Assembly: GCF_001425445.1 (NCBI RefSeq)
Contig: NZ_LMQU01000003.1
Coordinates: 1 to 64,000, forward strand
Length of the DNA: 64,000 bases
Source: Devosia sp. Leaf420
Lineage (GTDB): Bacteria; Pseudomonadota; Alphaproteobacteria; Rhizobiales; Devosiaceae
Reading direction: 5' to 3'
Positions within the stretch are counted from its first letter, which is position 1, and the number at the start of each line of letters is the position of its first letter. Shown here in pieces: positions 10,890-20,135 of the stretch. The notes under the pieces were generated by a model that was not told the origin of the DNA, searched no databases, and saw nothing but the letters and a program-made list of their open reading frames with translations. The translations under genes and the position numbers were made by a program.

Positions 10890-13016
10890 ATGATCATACA
10901 GGCGATTGTCTTCCTGCCCCTCATCGGGGCGCTTATAGCCGGCTTTCTCGGCCGCTCGATTGGCCACAGGCCGAGCGAATTCATCACCACGGGTCTGCTG
11001 CTCATCGCAGCGGTTCTGAGCTGGGTCGTCTTCATCCCCGTCGCCTTTGGCGATGGTCTTGTCGGCGCCGTGGGTGATGGTCATGCGGCTGTCCTCAAGG
11101 TCGAGGTCATGCGCTGGATCCAGGTCGGTGACATGGATCTGCGCTGGACGCTGCGCGTCGATACGCTCACCGCCATCATGCTGGTGGTCGTGAACACCGT
11201 TTCGGCGCTCGTTCACCTCTATTCCATCGGCTATATGAACGAAGATCCGCACCGCTCGCGCTTCTTCGCCTATCTCTCGCTCTTCACCTTCGCCATGCTC
11301 ATGCTGGTGACGGCCGACAACTTCCTGCAGATGTTCTTCGGCTGGGAAGGCGTGGGCCTCGCGTCCTACCTCCTCATCGGCTTCTGGTATACGCGCCCGT
11401 CGGCCACTGCTGCCGCCATGAAGGCTTTCATCGTCAACCGTGTCGGTGACTTCGGTTTTGCTCTCGGCATCTTCGGCGCCTTCATGGTTCTCGGCCATAT
11501 CGATTTCGATGGCGCCTTCTCCGCTGCCGATCAGTTCGCGACCACCGGTCTCCCCGTCATCCGCTTCCTCAATTGGAACGTCGATGCGATGACCGTCATC
11601 TGCCTGCTGCTCTTCATGGGCGCCATGGGCAAGTCGGCGCAGTTCCTGCTGCACACCTGGCTCCCGGACGCCATGGAAGGCCCGACCCCGGTTTCGGCGC
11701 TCATTCACGCCGCAACCATGGTCACCGCCGGCGTCTTCATGGTCGCCCGCCTGTCGCCGCTCTTTGAGCTGTCGCAGGTGGCTCTGACCGTGGTCATCGT
11801 CATCGGCGCCATTACCGCATTCTTCGCGGCAACCGTTGGCCTCGTCCAGAACGACATCAAGCGCGTCATCGCCTATTCGACCTGTTCGCAGCTCGGCTAC
11901 ATGTTCGTCGCCCTCGGCACCGGTGCCTATTCGGCTGGCGTCTTCCATCTCTTCACCCACGCGTTCTTCAAGGCTCTCCTGTTCTTGGGAGCCGGCTCGG
12001 TTATCCATGCCATGCACCATGAGCAGGATATGCGGAACATGGGTGGCCTCCGGAAGAAGATCCCGATCACCTATGCCATGATGATGATCGGCACGCTGGC
12101 GCTCACCGGCGTCGGCATTCCGGGCACCAGCCTCGGTTTTGCCGGCTTCTTCTCCAAAGACTCGATCATCGAAAGCGCCTATGCTTACGGCGGCAATGTC
12201 GGGAGCCTCGCCTTCTGGCTCCTCGTCATCGCAGCGCTCTTTACGAGCTTCTACTCCTGGCGCCTCGTGCACTTGACCTTCCACGGCTCGCCGCGCGATG
12301 CGCAGCACAGCCATACCGCCCATCCGGACCCGGCGCATGCCGATGCCGAAACCCATCACGAGCCGATTGACGACAGCAATCTTGGCGATCACGTCCATGC
12401 TGCGGTGTCGCATGACGATGCTCACCATCACGGCTCGGCCTACGACCACGCCCATGAGTCGCCCAACGTTATGCTGGTGCCGCTTTATGTGCTGGCAGTC
12501 GGCGCGGTCCTCGCTGGTGTCGTTTTCTACGGCATGTTCTTCCACGAGGTCGAACACATCGAGCACTTCTTCGCCGGTTCGATCTTTGTCGATCACGAAA
12601 TCATCGAAGCTGCGCATCATGTGCCGCTTTGGGTGAAGTGGAGCGCTACGATTTCCATGATCATCGGCTTCGTCGCCGCATGGTACATGTACATTCGTCG
12701 TCCGGAAGTGCCCGGGAAGCTCGCGGCCACCAATCCTGGCCTCTACCAGTTCCTACTCAACAAGTGGTACTTCGACGAGCTCTACAACACGATCTTCGTG
12801 CGCCCCGCGCTCTGGATCGGCCGTGCCATCTGGCATGGTTTTGATGATTGGCTGGTCGATGGCAAGATTGCCGAAGGCCTCGGCCGTCGCGTCCAGAATG
12901 TCACCTCCTGGGTCGTCAAGCTCCAGTCCGGCTACCTTTATCACTATGCCTTCGCCATGCTGATCGGCATCGCGGCGCTGCTCACCTGGGCCATTACGGC
13001 CGGGGGTCTGATCTGA
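10890..13016 (+). CDS. nuoL: NADH-quinone oxidoreductase subunit L
   Basis: 708-residue antiporter-like proton-pumping subunit at the distal end of the membrane arm, with the long lateral helix at its C-terminus. Conserved features include [36 protein letters not shown] and the following I-H-A-A-T-M-V. An unusual feature is a soluble loop at about residues 464-523 with fifteen histidines and many acidic residues, just before M-L-V-P-L-Y-V-L. The stop overlaps the nuoM start (TGATG). Confidence 0.96.
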   Translation: MIIQAIVFLPLIGALIAGFLGRSIGHRPSEFITTGLLLIAAVLSWVVFIPVAFGDGLVGAVGDGHAAVLKVEVMRWIQVGDMDLRWTLRVDTLTAIMLVVVNTVSALVHLYSIGYMNEDPHRSRFFAYLSLFTFAMLMLVTADNFLQMFFGWEGVGLASYLLIGFWYTRPSATAAAMKAFIVNRVGDFGFALGIFGAFMVLGHIDFDGAFSAADQFATTGLPVIRFLNWNVDAMTVICLLLFMGAMGKSAQFLLHTWLPDAMEGPTPVSALIHAATMVTAGVFMVARLSPLFELSQVALTVVIVIGAITAFFAATVGLVQNDIKRVIAYSTCSQLGYMFVALGTGAYSAGVFHLFTHAFFKALLFLGAGSVIHAMHHEQDMRNMGGLRKKIPITYAMMMIGTLALTGVGIPGTSLGFAGFFSKDSIIESAYAYGGNVGSLAFWLLVIAALFTSFYSWRLVHLTFHGSPRDAQHSHTAHPDPAHADAETHHEPIDDSNLGDHVHAAVSHDDAHHHGSAYDHAHESPNVMLVPLYVLAVGAVLAGVVFYGMFFHEVEHIEHFFAGSIFVDHEIIEAAHHVPLWVKWSATISMIIGFVAAWYMYIRRPEVPGKLAATNPGLYQFLLNKWYFDELYNTIFVRPALWIGRAIWHGFDDWLVDGKIAEGLGRRVQNVTSWVVKLQSGYLYHYAFAMLIGIAALLTWAITAGGLI

Positions 13017-14599
13017 TGAACTTCGACAATACTATCCTCACGATCCTGACCTTCCTGCCGCTCGTCGGGGCGGCACTGATCCTGGTCACCCCCAAGACGG
13101 CGCTCGACGCCATCCGCTGGACCGCGCTGGTGACGACTATCGTCACCCTCGGGTTGTCTCTTTGGATGTGGTCCGCCTTCGATCCGTCCAATCCCGGCTT
13201 CCAGTTCGTCGTCAATTATGACTGGCTGGGCGAAAGCATCGGTTATCGCGTCGGCGTCGACGGCATTTCCGTGCTCTTCGTCGTGCTTTCGGCTCTCCTC
13301 ATGCCCTTCTGCGTGCTGGCGAGCTGGGAAGCGATCGACAAGCGCGTCAAGGAATACATGGTCGTCTTCCTGATCCTGGAAGTCCTCATGATCGGCGTCT
13401 TCACCACGCTCGATCTCGCCATGTTCTACGTCTTCTTCGAAGGCACGCTGCTGCCGATGTTCCTCATCATCGGTATCTGGGGCGGCAAGCGCCGCATCCA
13501 GGCGAGCTACAAGTTCTTCTTCTATACCTTCACCGGTTCGGTCCTGATGCTTCTTGCCATCATGGCCATGTACTGGAATGCCGGCACCACCGACATTTCG
13601 CGTCTCCTGACGCACGAGTTCCCGGAAAGCATGCAGATCTGGCTCTGGCTGGCCTTCTTCGCCTCGCTCGCGGTCAAGATGCCGATGTGGCCGTTCCACC
13701 GCTGGCTGCCGGAAGCCCACGTCGAAGCACCGACCGCTGGTTCGGTGATCCTTGCCGCAATCCTCCTCAAGCTTGGCGGCTACGGCTTCCTGCGCTTCAG
13801 CCTGCCCATGTTCCCCGATGCCTCGGCGCAGCTCTCGAACTTCGTGTTCGTCCTCTCCGTCGCCGCCATCATCATCACCTCGCTGGTGGCCCTCGTTCAG
13901 ACCGACATCAAGAAGCTGATCGCTTACTCGTCGGTCGCCCACATGGGCTTCGTGACCATGGGTATCTTTGCGGGCAATGCGCTGGGCATCCAGGGCGCCA
14001 TGTTCCAGATGATCTCGCATGGTCTCGTCTCCGGCGCGCTCTTCCTGGCCGTCGGCGTCATCTATGATCGCATGCACACCCGCGATATCGAGGCCTATGG
14101 CGGCTTGGTCGAACGCATGCCGCGCTATGCCTTCGCCTTCATGGTCTTCACCATGGCCAATGTCGGCCTTCCTGGCACGTCTGGCTTCGTCGGTGAATTC
14201 CTGACGATGATGGGCGTTTTCCAGGTCAATACCTGGGTCGCGTTCGGCGCTGCCTTCGGCGTGATCTTCTCGGCCGGTTATGCCCTCTGGCTTTATCGCC
14301 GCGTTGTTTTCGGTGCGCTCACCAAGGAATCGCTCAAGGGCATTCTCGACCTGAGCCTGCGCGAAAAGGTCGTGCTCTATCCCCTGATCGTCCTGATCAT
14401 CGTGTTCGGTTTCTATCCCTCGCCGATCCTCGATACGACGGCCGCCTCGGTCAACAATCTGGTGTCGCATTACGCAACTTCGGTTGGTCTCGACCCCGCC
14501 GTTTCTCTTGCCGATGCAAGGGCACCCCTCGAATATGCCGCGCCCACGGGCGAGGCCGCTCCAGCCGCAGAGCACGCGGCTGAGCCTGCTGCGCACTAG
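13016..14599 (+). CDS. nuoM: NADH-quinone oxidoreductase subunit M
   Basis: 527-residue antiporter-like subunit. The conserved glutamate in F-F-E-G-T-L-L-P-M, the [20 protein letters not shown] segment and the [10 protein letters not shown] signature are all present. The ATG at 13016 overlaps the nuoL stop by one base and gives M-N-F-D-N-T. The last 30 residues form an Ala/Pro/Glu-rich tail outside the conserved core, probably unstructured. Confidence 0.96.
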   Translation: MNFDNTILTILTFLPLVGAALILVTPKTALDAIRWTALVTTIVTLGLSLWMWSAFDPSNPGFQFVVNYDWLGESIGYRVGVDGISVLFVVLSALLMPFCVLASWEAIDKRVKEYMVVFLILEVLMIGVFTTLDLAMFYVFFEGTLLPMFLIIGIWGGKRRIQASYKFFFYTFTGSVLMLLAIMAMYWNAGTTDISRLLTHEFPESMQIWLWLAFFASLAVKMPMWPFHRWLPEAHVEAPTAGSVILAAILLKLGGYGFLRFSLPMFPDASAQLSNFVFVLSVAAIIITSLVALVQTDIKKLIAYSSVAHMGFVTMGIFAGNALGIQGAMFQMISHGLVSGALFLAVGVIYDRMHTRDIEAYGGLVERMPRYAFAFMVFTMANVGLPGTSGFVGEFLTMMGVFQVNTWVAFGAAFGVIFSAGYALWLYRRVVFGALTKESLKGILDLSLREKVVLYPLIVLIIVFGFYPSPILDTTAASVNNLVSHYATSVGLDPAVSLADARAPLEYAAPTGEAAPAAEHAAEPAAH

Positions 14600-14608
14600 G
14601 AGAGCACC

Positions 14609-16054
14609 GTGAACTCTGACGTTACTGATTTCGCGAGCATTGCGCCTGCCTATCCCGAATTGCTGATGGCAGTCGGCGCCCTTGTCCTTTTGGTCATTGG
14701 CGTCGTCATCAACAAGGAAAAGTCGGCTCTCATCTCCTGGCTCGCCGTGCTGCTCATTGCTGCCGCTGGCCTCACCGCCGTGCTCAATCCGGCCGATGGT
14801 GTGCTGTTCAACGGCGTCTTCATCGCCGATGCCTTCGCGCGCTATATGAAGCTGCTCGTTCTTGGCGGCGCCGCGCTCTCGCTCATTCTGGCCATGCCGA
14901 ATGATTTCGAGAACGGCCTCCACAAGTTCGAATATTCGATCCTCGCGGTTCTCGCGACGCTCGGCATGATGGTCATGGTCTCGGCCAATGACCTGATGAG
15001 CCTCTATGTCGGCCTCGAACTGCAGTCCCTTGCGCTGTACGTGATGGCCGCCATCAAGCGCGATGATCCGCGTGCCACCGAAGCGGGCCTGAAATATTTC
15101 GTACTTGGCGCGCTGTCCTCGGGCTTGCTGCTTTATGGCGCCTCCATGGTCTATGGCTTTACCGGCCATACCAACCTGCAGGAAATCGTCTCGGCTATCG
15201 CCATGGAAGGCCGTTCCGTTGGCCTGATCTTCGGCATGGTCTTCCTTCTCACGGGCGTTGCGTTCAAGATCTCGGCCGTGCCGTTCCACATGTGGACGCC
15301 CGACGTTTACGAAGGCGCACCAACCCCGGTTACCGCCTTCTTAGCCATGGCGCCCAAGGTTGCCGCCATGTCGTTGATGATCCGCCTCGTCATGGATACG
15401 TTCCAGCCGATTACAGGTGATTGGCAGCAGGTCGTGATCTTCCTCTCGATCGCTTCCATGGTCCTGGCGGCCTTCGCCGCGATCGGCCAGAAGTCGATCA
15501 AGCGCCTGATCGCCTATTCCTCGATCGGTCACGTTGGCTTCGCCCTCGTCGGTCTTTCGTCGGGCACGCAGGTGGGTGTCGAAGGCGTCGCCATCTATAT
15601 GGCGATCTATGTCACCATGACGGCAGGCCTCTTCGCCTGCATTCTCTCGCTGCGCACTGAAAACGGCTACGTCGAAACCATCGACGATCTGGCTGGAGCC
15701 GCACAGACGCGTCCATTCGTGGCCGCGATCATGGCGATCATTATGTTCTCGCTGATCGGCCTGCCGCCGCTCGCCGGGTTCTTCGCCAAGTGGCAAGTTT
15801 TCCTTGCCGCCATCGAAGCGCGCCTATTTGTGCTTGCCGTCATCGGCATGCTCGCTTCGGCAGTCAGCGCCTTCTATTATCTGCGCGTCGTCAAGACGAT
15901 GTACTTCGATGAGCCCAAGTCGACCTTCGCGGCTGTGCCCAACGAACTTAACATCATCATCGCCGTCAGCGCCTTCCTGATCGTGACCTATTATTTCACG
16001 GTCGGCAGTGCCCTCACCAATTGGGCTCATATCGCCGCCGGAAGCCTGTTCTAG
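14609..16054 (+). CDS. nuoN: NADH-quinone oxidoreductase subunit N
   Basis: 481-residue antiporter-like subunit and the last of the complex I operon. Signature segments are [35 protein letters not shown] and [10 protein letters not shown]. The start codon is GTG at 14609, preceded by AGGAG. The stop codon (16052-16054) touches the GTG start of birA directly, so birA is almost certainly in the same transcript. Confidence 0.95.
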   Translation: MNSDVTDFASIAPAYPELLMAVGALVLLVIGVVINKEKSALISWLAVLLIAAAGLTAVLNPADGVLFNGVFIADAFARYMKLLVLGGAALSLILAMPNDFENGLHKFEYSILAVLATLGMMVMVSANDLMSLYVGLELQSLALYVMAAIKRDDPRATEAGLKYFVLGALSSGLLLYGASMVYGFTGHTNLQEIVSAIAMEGRSVGLIFGMVFLLTGVAFKISAVPFHMWTPDVYEGAPTPVTAFLAMAPKVAAMSLMIRLVMDTFQPITGDWQQVVIFLSIASMVLAAFAAIGQKSIKRLIAYSSIGHVGFALVGLSSGTQVGVEGVAIYMAIYVTMTAGLFACILSLRTENGYVETIDDLAGAAQTRPFVAAIMAIIMFSLIGLPPLAGFFAKWQVFLAAIEARLFVLAVIGMLASAVSAFYYLRVVKTMYFDEPKSTFAAVPNELNIIIAVSAFLIVTYYFTVGSALTNWAHIAAGSLF

Positions 16055-16885
16055 GTGGCGGATTTCGCACTTGGCCCGGTAGCCCGTTCAGCGGGCTACC
16101 GTCTGGCCGGATACGATGAAATCGGATCGACCAATGTCGAAGCGCTCGCGGCGACCGCCGCGGGTGACCCGGGCGGCATCTGGTTTGCGGCCCTGCACCA
16201 GACCGCCGGCCGCGGCCGTCGTGGTCGTGCCTGGGAAAGTACGCCAGGCAATCTGGCCACCAGTCTTCTGATTATTCCCGACGCCGAACCCAACGCTCTC
16301 GCCACCCTTGGCTTTGTTGCCGGCGTCGCCATGCAGACGGCCTTTGCCCGCATTCTGCCGCAGGGTGCCGTACGCATCGGCATCGATGGCGCGGATGCGC
16401 TCGATGGCCGGGGCAGGGTGGCACTCAAGTGGCCCAATGACGTCCTGGCCGATGGTGCCAAGGTCTCCGGTATCCTCCTCGAAATGGCCAAGACCCCGGA
16501 TGGCCGCAACGCCATCGTCATCGGCATCGGCGTCAATGTGGTTGCCGCACCCACCGGTTTGCCTTATCCCGCTACCAGCCTTCGCGAACTCGGCTACGAG
16601 CGGAGCGCAGAAGAAGTTTTCGCCGCCCTTGCCGATGCTTGGGTAGAGGCTTTCTCGCTCTGGCAGGACGGACGTGGCGTCAGCGACATTCTCGAGCGCT
16701 GGCGCGGTTCTGCCGCCGGCATCGGCGCCCCGGTTGCCGTCCAGCAGGACGGTGTCGTCAGGCGCGGCATTTTCGAAACAGTCGACTCCTCTGGTCGTCT
16801 GGTCATGCGCGACGATGATGGCGCGCGGATCGTGATCACGGCGGGCGATGTACATTTTGGGGCAACGGCCAGCGCCCGAAGCTGA
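16055..16885 (+). CDS. birA: Biotin--[acetyl-CoA-carboxylase] ligase
   Basis: 276-residue enzyme that adenylates biotin and attaches it to carboxylase carrier proteins. The biotin/ATP-binding motif G-R-G-R-R-G-R-A-W spans residues 52-60, the catalytic K-W-P-N-D residues 125-129, and K-V-S-G-I-L-L-E residues 136-143. There is no N-terminal helix-turn-helix domain, so this is the monofunctional ligase and not the E. coli type repressor. The start is GTG immediately after the nuoN stop. This position after the nuo genes is common in alphaproteobacteria. Confidence 0.94.
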   Translation: MADFALGPVARSAGYRLAGYDEIGSTNVEALAATAAGDPGGIWFAALHQTAGRGRRGRAWESTPGNLATSLLIIPDAEPNALATLGFVAGVAMQTAFARILPQGAVRIGIDGADALDGRGRVALKWPNDVLADGAKVSGILLEMAKTPDGRNAIVIGIGVNVVAAPTGLPYPATSLRELGYERSAEEVFAALADAWVEAFSLWQDGRGVSDILERWRGSAAGIGAPVAVQQDGVVRRGIFETVDSSGRLVMRDDDGARIVITAGDVHFGATASARS

Positions 16886-16956
16886 CCACAACATCTGCGC
16901 GACGACCAGCGACCAAAGATCGCCAGGCGCCGTGCGCAAAAAGAAAGAAAAGACCC

Positions 16957-18630
16957 ATGGCAAAGAACCAAAGGGATGAACTCGTTTTCGTGCCACTTGG
17001 CGGCGTTGGCGAGATCGGCATGAATATGGGGGCCTATGGTTTCGGCCCCGAACATTCGCGCAAGTGGATCGTCGTCGATTGCGGCGTCAGCTTCGGTGGA
17101 CCGGATCTGCCGGGCATCGAACTCATCATGGCCAATCCCGAGTTTCTTGAGGAACACGCCGATGACGTTTTGGCCCTGATCCTCACGCACAGCCACGAAG
17201 ACCATTACGGCGCCGTACTCGACCTCTGGCCGGTTTTCGAGCGCCCGGTCTACGCGACGCCGTTCACGGCGGCTATGCTGGCCGCCAAGCGGGCAGGGGA
17301 CGGTATCGTCGAAAACGTCGATGTCCGCATCATGCGTCCCGGCAAGCCGTTCGAGATTGGTCCCTTCACCATCGAGGCGATCAACGTCGCGCATTCGATC
17401 CCCGAATCCAACAGCCTCCTCATTTCCACCCCCGTCGGCCGCGTCCTACACACGGGTGACTGGAAGCTTGATCCCACGCCCGTCGTCAACGCGCCGACAG
17501 ATATTGCCCGCTTCGAGGCCATCGGCGCCGATACCAGTACGCCCCTCGCGCTCGTCTGCGATTCGACCAATGCGATGAAGGAGGGTGAAAGCCCGAGCGA
17601 AGCCGAGATCGGTGCCAACCTCGCCAAGCTGATCGCCGATGCGCCCCATCGCGTCGCCGTCACGACCTTTGCCTCCAATGTTGGCCGCGTCGTCTCCATC
17701 GTCCGCGCGGCCCATCAGGCCGGCCGCCAGGTCGTGCTCTCCGGCCGCTCGCTCCACCGCATCATGGGCATCGCCCGCGAAATCGGCATGCTCGAAGGCC
17801 TGCCGGTTCTCCATGATCAGGATGCCTACAAGACCATCGCGCGCGACAAGTGTGTCTTGATCTGTACCGGTAGCCAGGGCGAAGCCCGCGCGGCCATCGC
17901 CCGCATCGCGCGTGGCGAGCACCCGGTAATCGATCTCAACGCCGGCGACCGCATGATTTTCTCGTCCTGGGCCATTCCTGGCAACGAGCGCGAAGTCATC
18001 GATATCCAGAACCTCCTGATCGACAAAGGCGTCGAGGTCATCACCGCCAATGATGGCCTGGTCCACGTCACCGGCCACCCCCGCCGCGGCGAACTGCAGC
18101 GCCTCTATTCCTGGCTCAAGCCGCAGGTGCTCGTGCCCGTCCACGGCGAAGCCATGCACCTCCAGGCCCATGCCAAGCTTGGTCGCGAATCCGGCATTCC
18201 CAATGTCTGCGAAGCGCGCAATGGCGACATGGTCCGGCTCTTCCCCGAGCCCATGGCTTATCCCGCGGAAGTGCGCACCGGCGAACTCTATCTCGATGGC
18301 CTCGTCCTCTGCACGCCCGAGGAATCGGGCGTAAAGGGCCGCCGCCGCCTGTCCTTCGGCGGCATGGTCATCGTCAGCCTCGCGGTCAATTCATCGGGTC
18401 ATGTCGTCTCCGGCCCCGATTATGTGGTCGAAGGCCTGCCGGAAACCGAAGATGAATCGCTCGTCGAGCTCATCGAGGAAGCCGTCGCCGGCACCATCAA
18501 GAGCCTGCCGCCCAAGCGCCGCTCTGACCCCGATGTGTTCAGCTCCGCCCTGTTCAAATCCATCCGCAACGAGGTAAACGCGTTCTGGGGCCGCAAGCCC
18601 AACGTCAACGTCTTCGTTCATAAGGTCTAG
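16957..18630 (+). CDS. rnj: Ribonuclease J
   Basis: 557-residue metallo-beta-lactamase/beta-CASP ribonuclease with endo- and 5'-3' exonuclease activity in the family, used in RNA maturation and decay. The metal-binding motif H78-S-H80-E-D82-H83 is visible. Further ligands follow in V-A-H-S-I-P-E-S, L-H-T-G-D-W-K-L-D and C-D-S-T-N-A. The C-terminal V-P-V-H-G-E segment belongs to the beta-CASP region. It lies 71 bases after birA, a conserved linkage; whether it shares the nuo transcript is unknown. Confidence 0.95.
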   Translation: MAKNQRDELVFVPLGGVGEIGMNMGAYGFGPEHSRKWIVVDCGVSFGGPDLPGIELIMANPEFLEEHADDVLALILTHSHEDHYGAVLDLWPVFERPVYATPFTAAMLAAKRAGDGIVENVDVRIMRPGKPFEIGPFTIEAINVAHSIPESNSLLISTPVGRVLHTGDWKLDPTPVVNAPTDIARFEAIGADTSTPLALVCDSTNAMKEGESPSEAEIGANLAKLIADAPHRVAVTTFASNVGRVVSIVRAAHQAGRQVVLSGRSLHRIMGIAREIGMLEGLPVLHDQDAYKTIARDKCVLICTGSQGEARAAIARIARGEHPVIDLNAGDRMIFSSWAIPGNEREVIDIQNLLIDKGVEVITANDGLVHVTGHPRRGELQRLYSWLKPQVLVPVHGEAMHLQAHAKLGRESGIPNVCEARNGDMVRLFPEPMAYPAEVRTGELYLDGLVLCTPEESGVKGRRRLSFGGMVIVSLAVNSSGHVVSGPDYVVEGLPETEDESLVELIEEAVAGTIKSLPPKRRSDPDVFSSALFKSIRNEVNAFWGRKPNVNVFVHKV

Positions 18631-18634
18631 CGCC

Positions 18635-18886
18635 ATGCAGTGGGGATCGATCGCCGCCGTTTTCTTCGTCGTCTGGTGGCTCTGCTTCGTCGCCGTGCTG
18701 CCGATTGGTTCCCACAGCCATCACGAAACCGGCGAGGCCCTGGTGCCAGGCGCCGATCCCGGCTCGCCAGTCGCTCCGCGCCTCATGCGCAAGGCCCTGA
18801 TGGCAACGGGTCTCGCCGTGGTCTTCACCGCCCTCCTGCTCTGGGCGCTGACTAACGAAACGCTGATGGCCTATTGGAACCGCTAG
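18635..18886 (+). CDS. DUF1467 family membrane protein
   Basis: 83-residue protein with two transmembrane helices (about 5-25 and 57-77), separated by a short loop with H-S-H-H-E-T-G-E and P-G-A-D-P-G-S-P. This arrangement is characteristic of DUF1467, a family of unknown function found in alphaproteobacteria and often located just behind the RNase J gene, as here. It starts four bases after the rnj stop. No enzymatic motif is visible. Confidence 0.85.
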   Translation: MQWGSIAAVFFVVWWLCFVAVLPIGSHSHHETGEALVPGADPGSPVAPRLMRKALMATGLAVVFTALLLWALTNETLMAYWNR

Positions 18887-18921
18887 CCCAGTCTGCGACA
18901 CCCCAAAAGGGAGCTCCCGCC

Positions 18922-19398
18922 ATGCGCAAGACCGTCATGGCCATGTCCGCCACTCTGGCCATGGTCAGCCCCGCCTTCGCAGTCTGGCAGGTCGACGACG
19001 AAAGCGACGATCAGGGCTTTCTCTTCATCGCCTCGCAAGTCGATGAAACCGACACGATCGAAGTGCAGCTGATCTGCGACGAATTCCGCGAAGGCGCGCT
19101 GCTCTTTTCCGTCTTCACCGGCATTCCGCTCGAAAAGCAAAAACACTCCATGCCGGATGCGCCGATCGCCGTCCGCTTCGGCAACGTCGCCTTCGATGAT
19201 CTGATGGCAGAAGTCGTCGACCTCGACACCGAACGCGTGCTCGACGTCTCGAAAAGCGACCACCCGGAAGTCCGCCAGATCGCCCATGCCATCGCCAAGG
19301 GCAAGGAAATGGTCGTCACCTACCGGGATGAGCAGTGGGTCCTTGCCAGCGACAATGCATCCCCATCCGTCGGCCCCATGCTTGAAAACTGCCCCTGA
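18922..19398 (+). CDS. Small exported protein of unknown function
   Basis: 158 residues. I do not recognise the family. The start at 18922 was chosen because it follows an AAAGGGAG ribosome-binding site. It then gives a clean signal peptide (M-R-K-T-V-M-A-M-S-A-T-L-A-M with predicted cleavage after S-P-A-F-A). Starting at 18874 would bury that signal behind 16 extra residues. The mature part is acidic, contains one internal cysteine and one near the C-terminus (possible disulphide), and looks like a small beta-rich periplasmic domain. Convergent with the MmcQ-like gene. Confidence 0.7.
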   Translation: MRKTVMAMSATLAMVSPAFAVWQVDDESDDQGFLFIASQVDETDTIEVQLICDEFREGALLFSVFTGIPLEKQKHSMPDAPIAVRFGNVAFDDLMAEVVDLDTERVLDVSKSDHPEVRQIAHAIAKGKEMVVTYRDEQWVLASDNASPSVGPMLENCP

Positions 19399-19416
19399 AG
19401 CGTAGGTCCGAAACCC

Positions 19417-19740
19417 TCACCGCTTCTTCGCCGGCCCTACAGCATGCGCATAGGCCATTTCCAGCGCCGCCTGCACATCCGCCTCAGTCGCCGCCGCCAA
19501 ATCCATAGCCGTCCAGCCCTGCCGCCCCCAGCCATTGTCGATGGGCCGAAACACGTCCGGCGCGAGCTGACATTTGAACGCCTGCTCATCCGGCGTCAGC
19601 TTCAAATTGACGCTTCTGCCATCGCCCGCCAGCGTCGCAAAAATCCGCTTCACCTTGAAAGCGATGCGATCGAAATGCGGCGCGCTTGTCACCTCGGCCA
19701 ACGCCATCGCCATTCGCGTAAAATGTTCAGCATCAACCAT
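19417..19740 (-). CDS. MmcQ/YjbR family protein
   Basis: 107 residues resembling the MmcQ/YjbR (CyaY-like fold) family. The N-terminal E-V-T-S-A-P-H-F-D-R-I-A-F-K-V and central L-K-L-T-P-D-E-Q-A segments fit. So does the G-W-G-R-Q-G-W-T-A-M-D-L block near the C-terminus. The family is small and widespread; some members are annotated as DNA-binding but no function is firmly known. The ATG at 19740 is preferred over a GTG at 19773, because the GTG lies inside a strong terminator hairpin. That terminator leaves only about 13 bases in front of this start, an odd arrangement discussed under findings. Confidence 0.75.
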   Translation of the reverse strand: MVDAEHFTRMAMALAEVTSAPHFDRIAFKVKRIFATLAGDGRSVNLKLTPDEQAFKCQLAPDVFRPIDNGWGRQGWTAMDLAAATEADVQAALEMAYAHAVGPAKKR

Positions 19741-19753
19741 AAGCCTATGACCC

Positions 19754-19783
19754 AAAATAAAAAAGCAGGGCACAAGGCCCCGC
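19754..19783 (-). terminator. Rho-independent terminator on the minus strand
   Basis: Read on the minus strand, a 7-bp stem with one G-U pair (19777-19783 with 19765-19771) closes a CTTGT loop. It is followed by TTTTTTATTTT (19764-19754). It ends whatever is transcribed leftward from 19784-20000, and lies directly in front of the MmcQ-like start codon. Confidence 0.85.
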
Positions 19784-19895
19784 TCTTATGAGTTAAATCG
19801 ACAATACCTTGGTCTTAGGCTCGCTGTTCAGCGTGCGGCCAAGGCTCCTCCCTTGACGTTGTCGATCGTTAGCGGTTGAACCGCCTTGGCTTTAT
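19784..19895 (-). ncRNA. Candidate structured small RNA or leader RNA
   Basis: No protein gene fits this stretch, but it folds well and runs into the terminator at 19754-19783. A perfect 8-bp stem (19797-19804 with 19859-19866) closes a multi-branch region. Inside are a hairpin with stem 19840-19844/19851-19855 and six-base loop, and a hairpin 19822-19825/19830-19833. CCTTGG at 19807-19812 and at 19884-19889 can each pair with CCAAGG at 19839-19844. Those pairings compete with the 19840-19855 hairpin, so alternative folds exist. On the minus strand the hairpin loop reads GAGGAG. The 5' end and promoter are not resolved. No Rfam family was recognised. Confidence 0.45.
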
Positions 19896-20015
19896 TGTGA
19901 CGGGAACCTAACAACAGATTTTCTGTCTGTCACGTAGATTCTGCATAGCAAGCATGCTTGAATCGTATGGACGGTTACGATCTGAGTGGGCATCAACAAA
20001 AGCCACGAGTCCTAG

Positions 20016-20116
20016 GCATGTCTCCTGAAAGTGGTTACCGGTTTCAGGGCGAAGACATGCGTCAAATAAGGAGCTAAAGCGGAGGGCGAGCCCGATCGGG
20101 CGCGACGCGCTTTAGC
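20016..20116 (+). repeat. RIME-like bipartite palindromic intergenic repeat, copy 1
   Basis: Two nested inverted repeats sit side by side. The left unit (20016-20060) has arms gcatgtc/gacatgc (20016-20022 and 20054-20060) and, inside, cctgaaa/tttcagg (20024-20030 and 20042-20048). The right unit has arms gctaaagcg/cgctttagc (20073-20081 and 20108-20116) around a small internal palindrome. The layout resembles RIME-type elements of rhizobia. A related half-element lies at 62070-62113. It ends 19 bases before the proS start, so it is probably in the proS leader. Confidence 0.75.
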
Positions 20117-20135
20117 CAGCAATTTCGGAGTTCCC

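Noticed and set aside
10824..12620. Very long open frame on the minus strand opposite nuoL
   Set aside because: It is antisense to a certain complex I gene, its product is charged low-complexity sequence, and similar mirror frames lie opposite nuoM and valS. They arise from high GC content and codon bias.
12944..15289. 781-codon minus-strand frame opposite nuoM/nuoN
   Set aside because: Same reason: it mirrors codon positions of real genes and has no recognisable domain.
19793..19891. Minus-strand reading frame of about 32 codons (ending V-L-S-I) just before the terminator
   Set aside because: It stops right before the hairpin, as a real gene would, but no ATG, GTG or usable TTG starts it: only CTG and a late TTG occur in frame after the upstream stop. 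The RNA structure explains the region better.
19784..20000. Possible tmRNA, 6S or SRP RNA in the same gap
   Set aside because: None of the conserved cores was found: no ...AVAA or ALAA tag, no tRNA-like ends, no SRP GGAA-type loop sequence.
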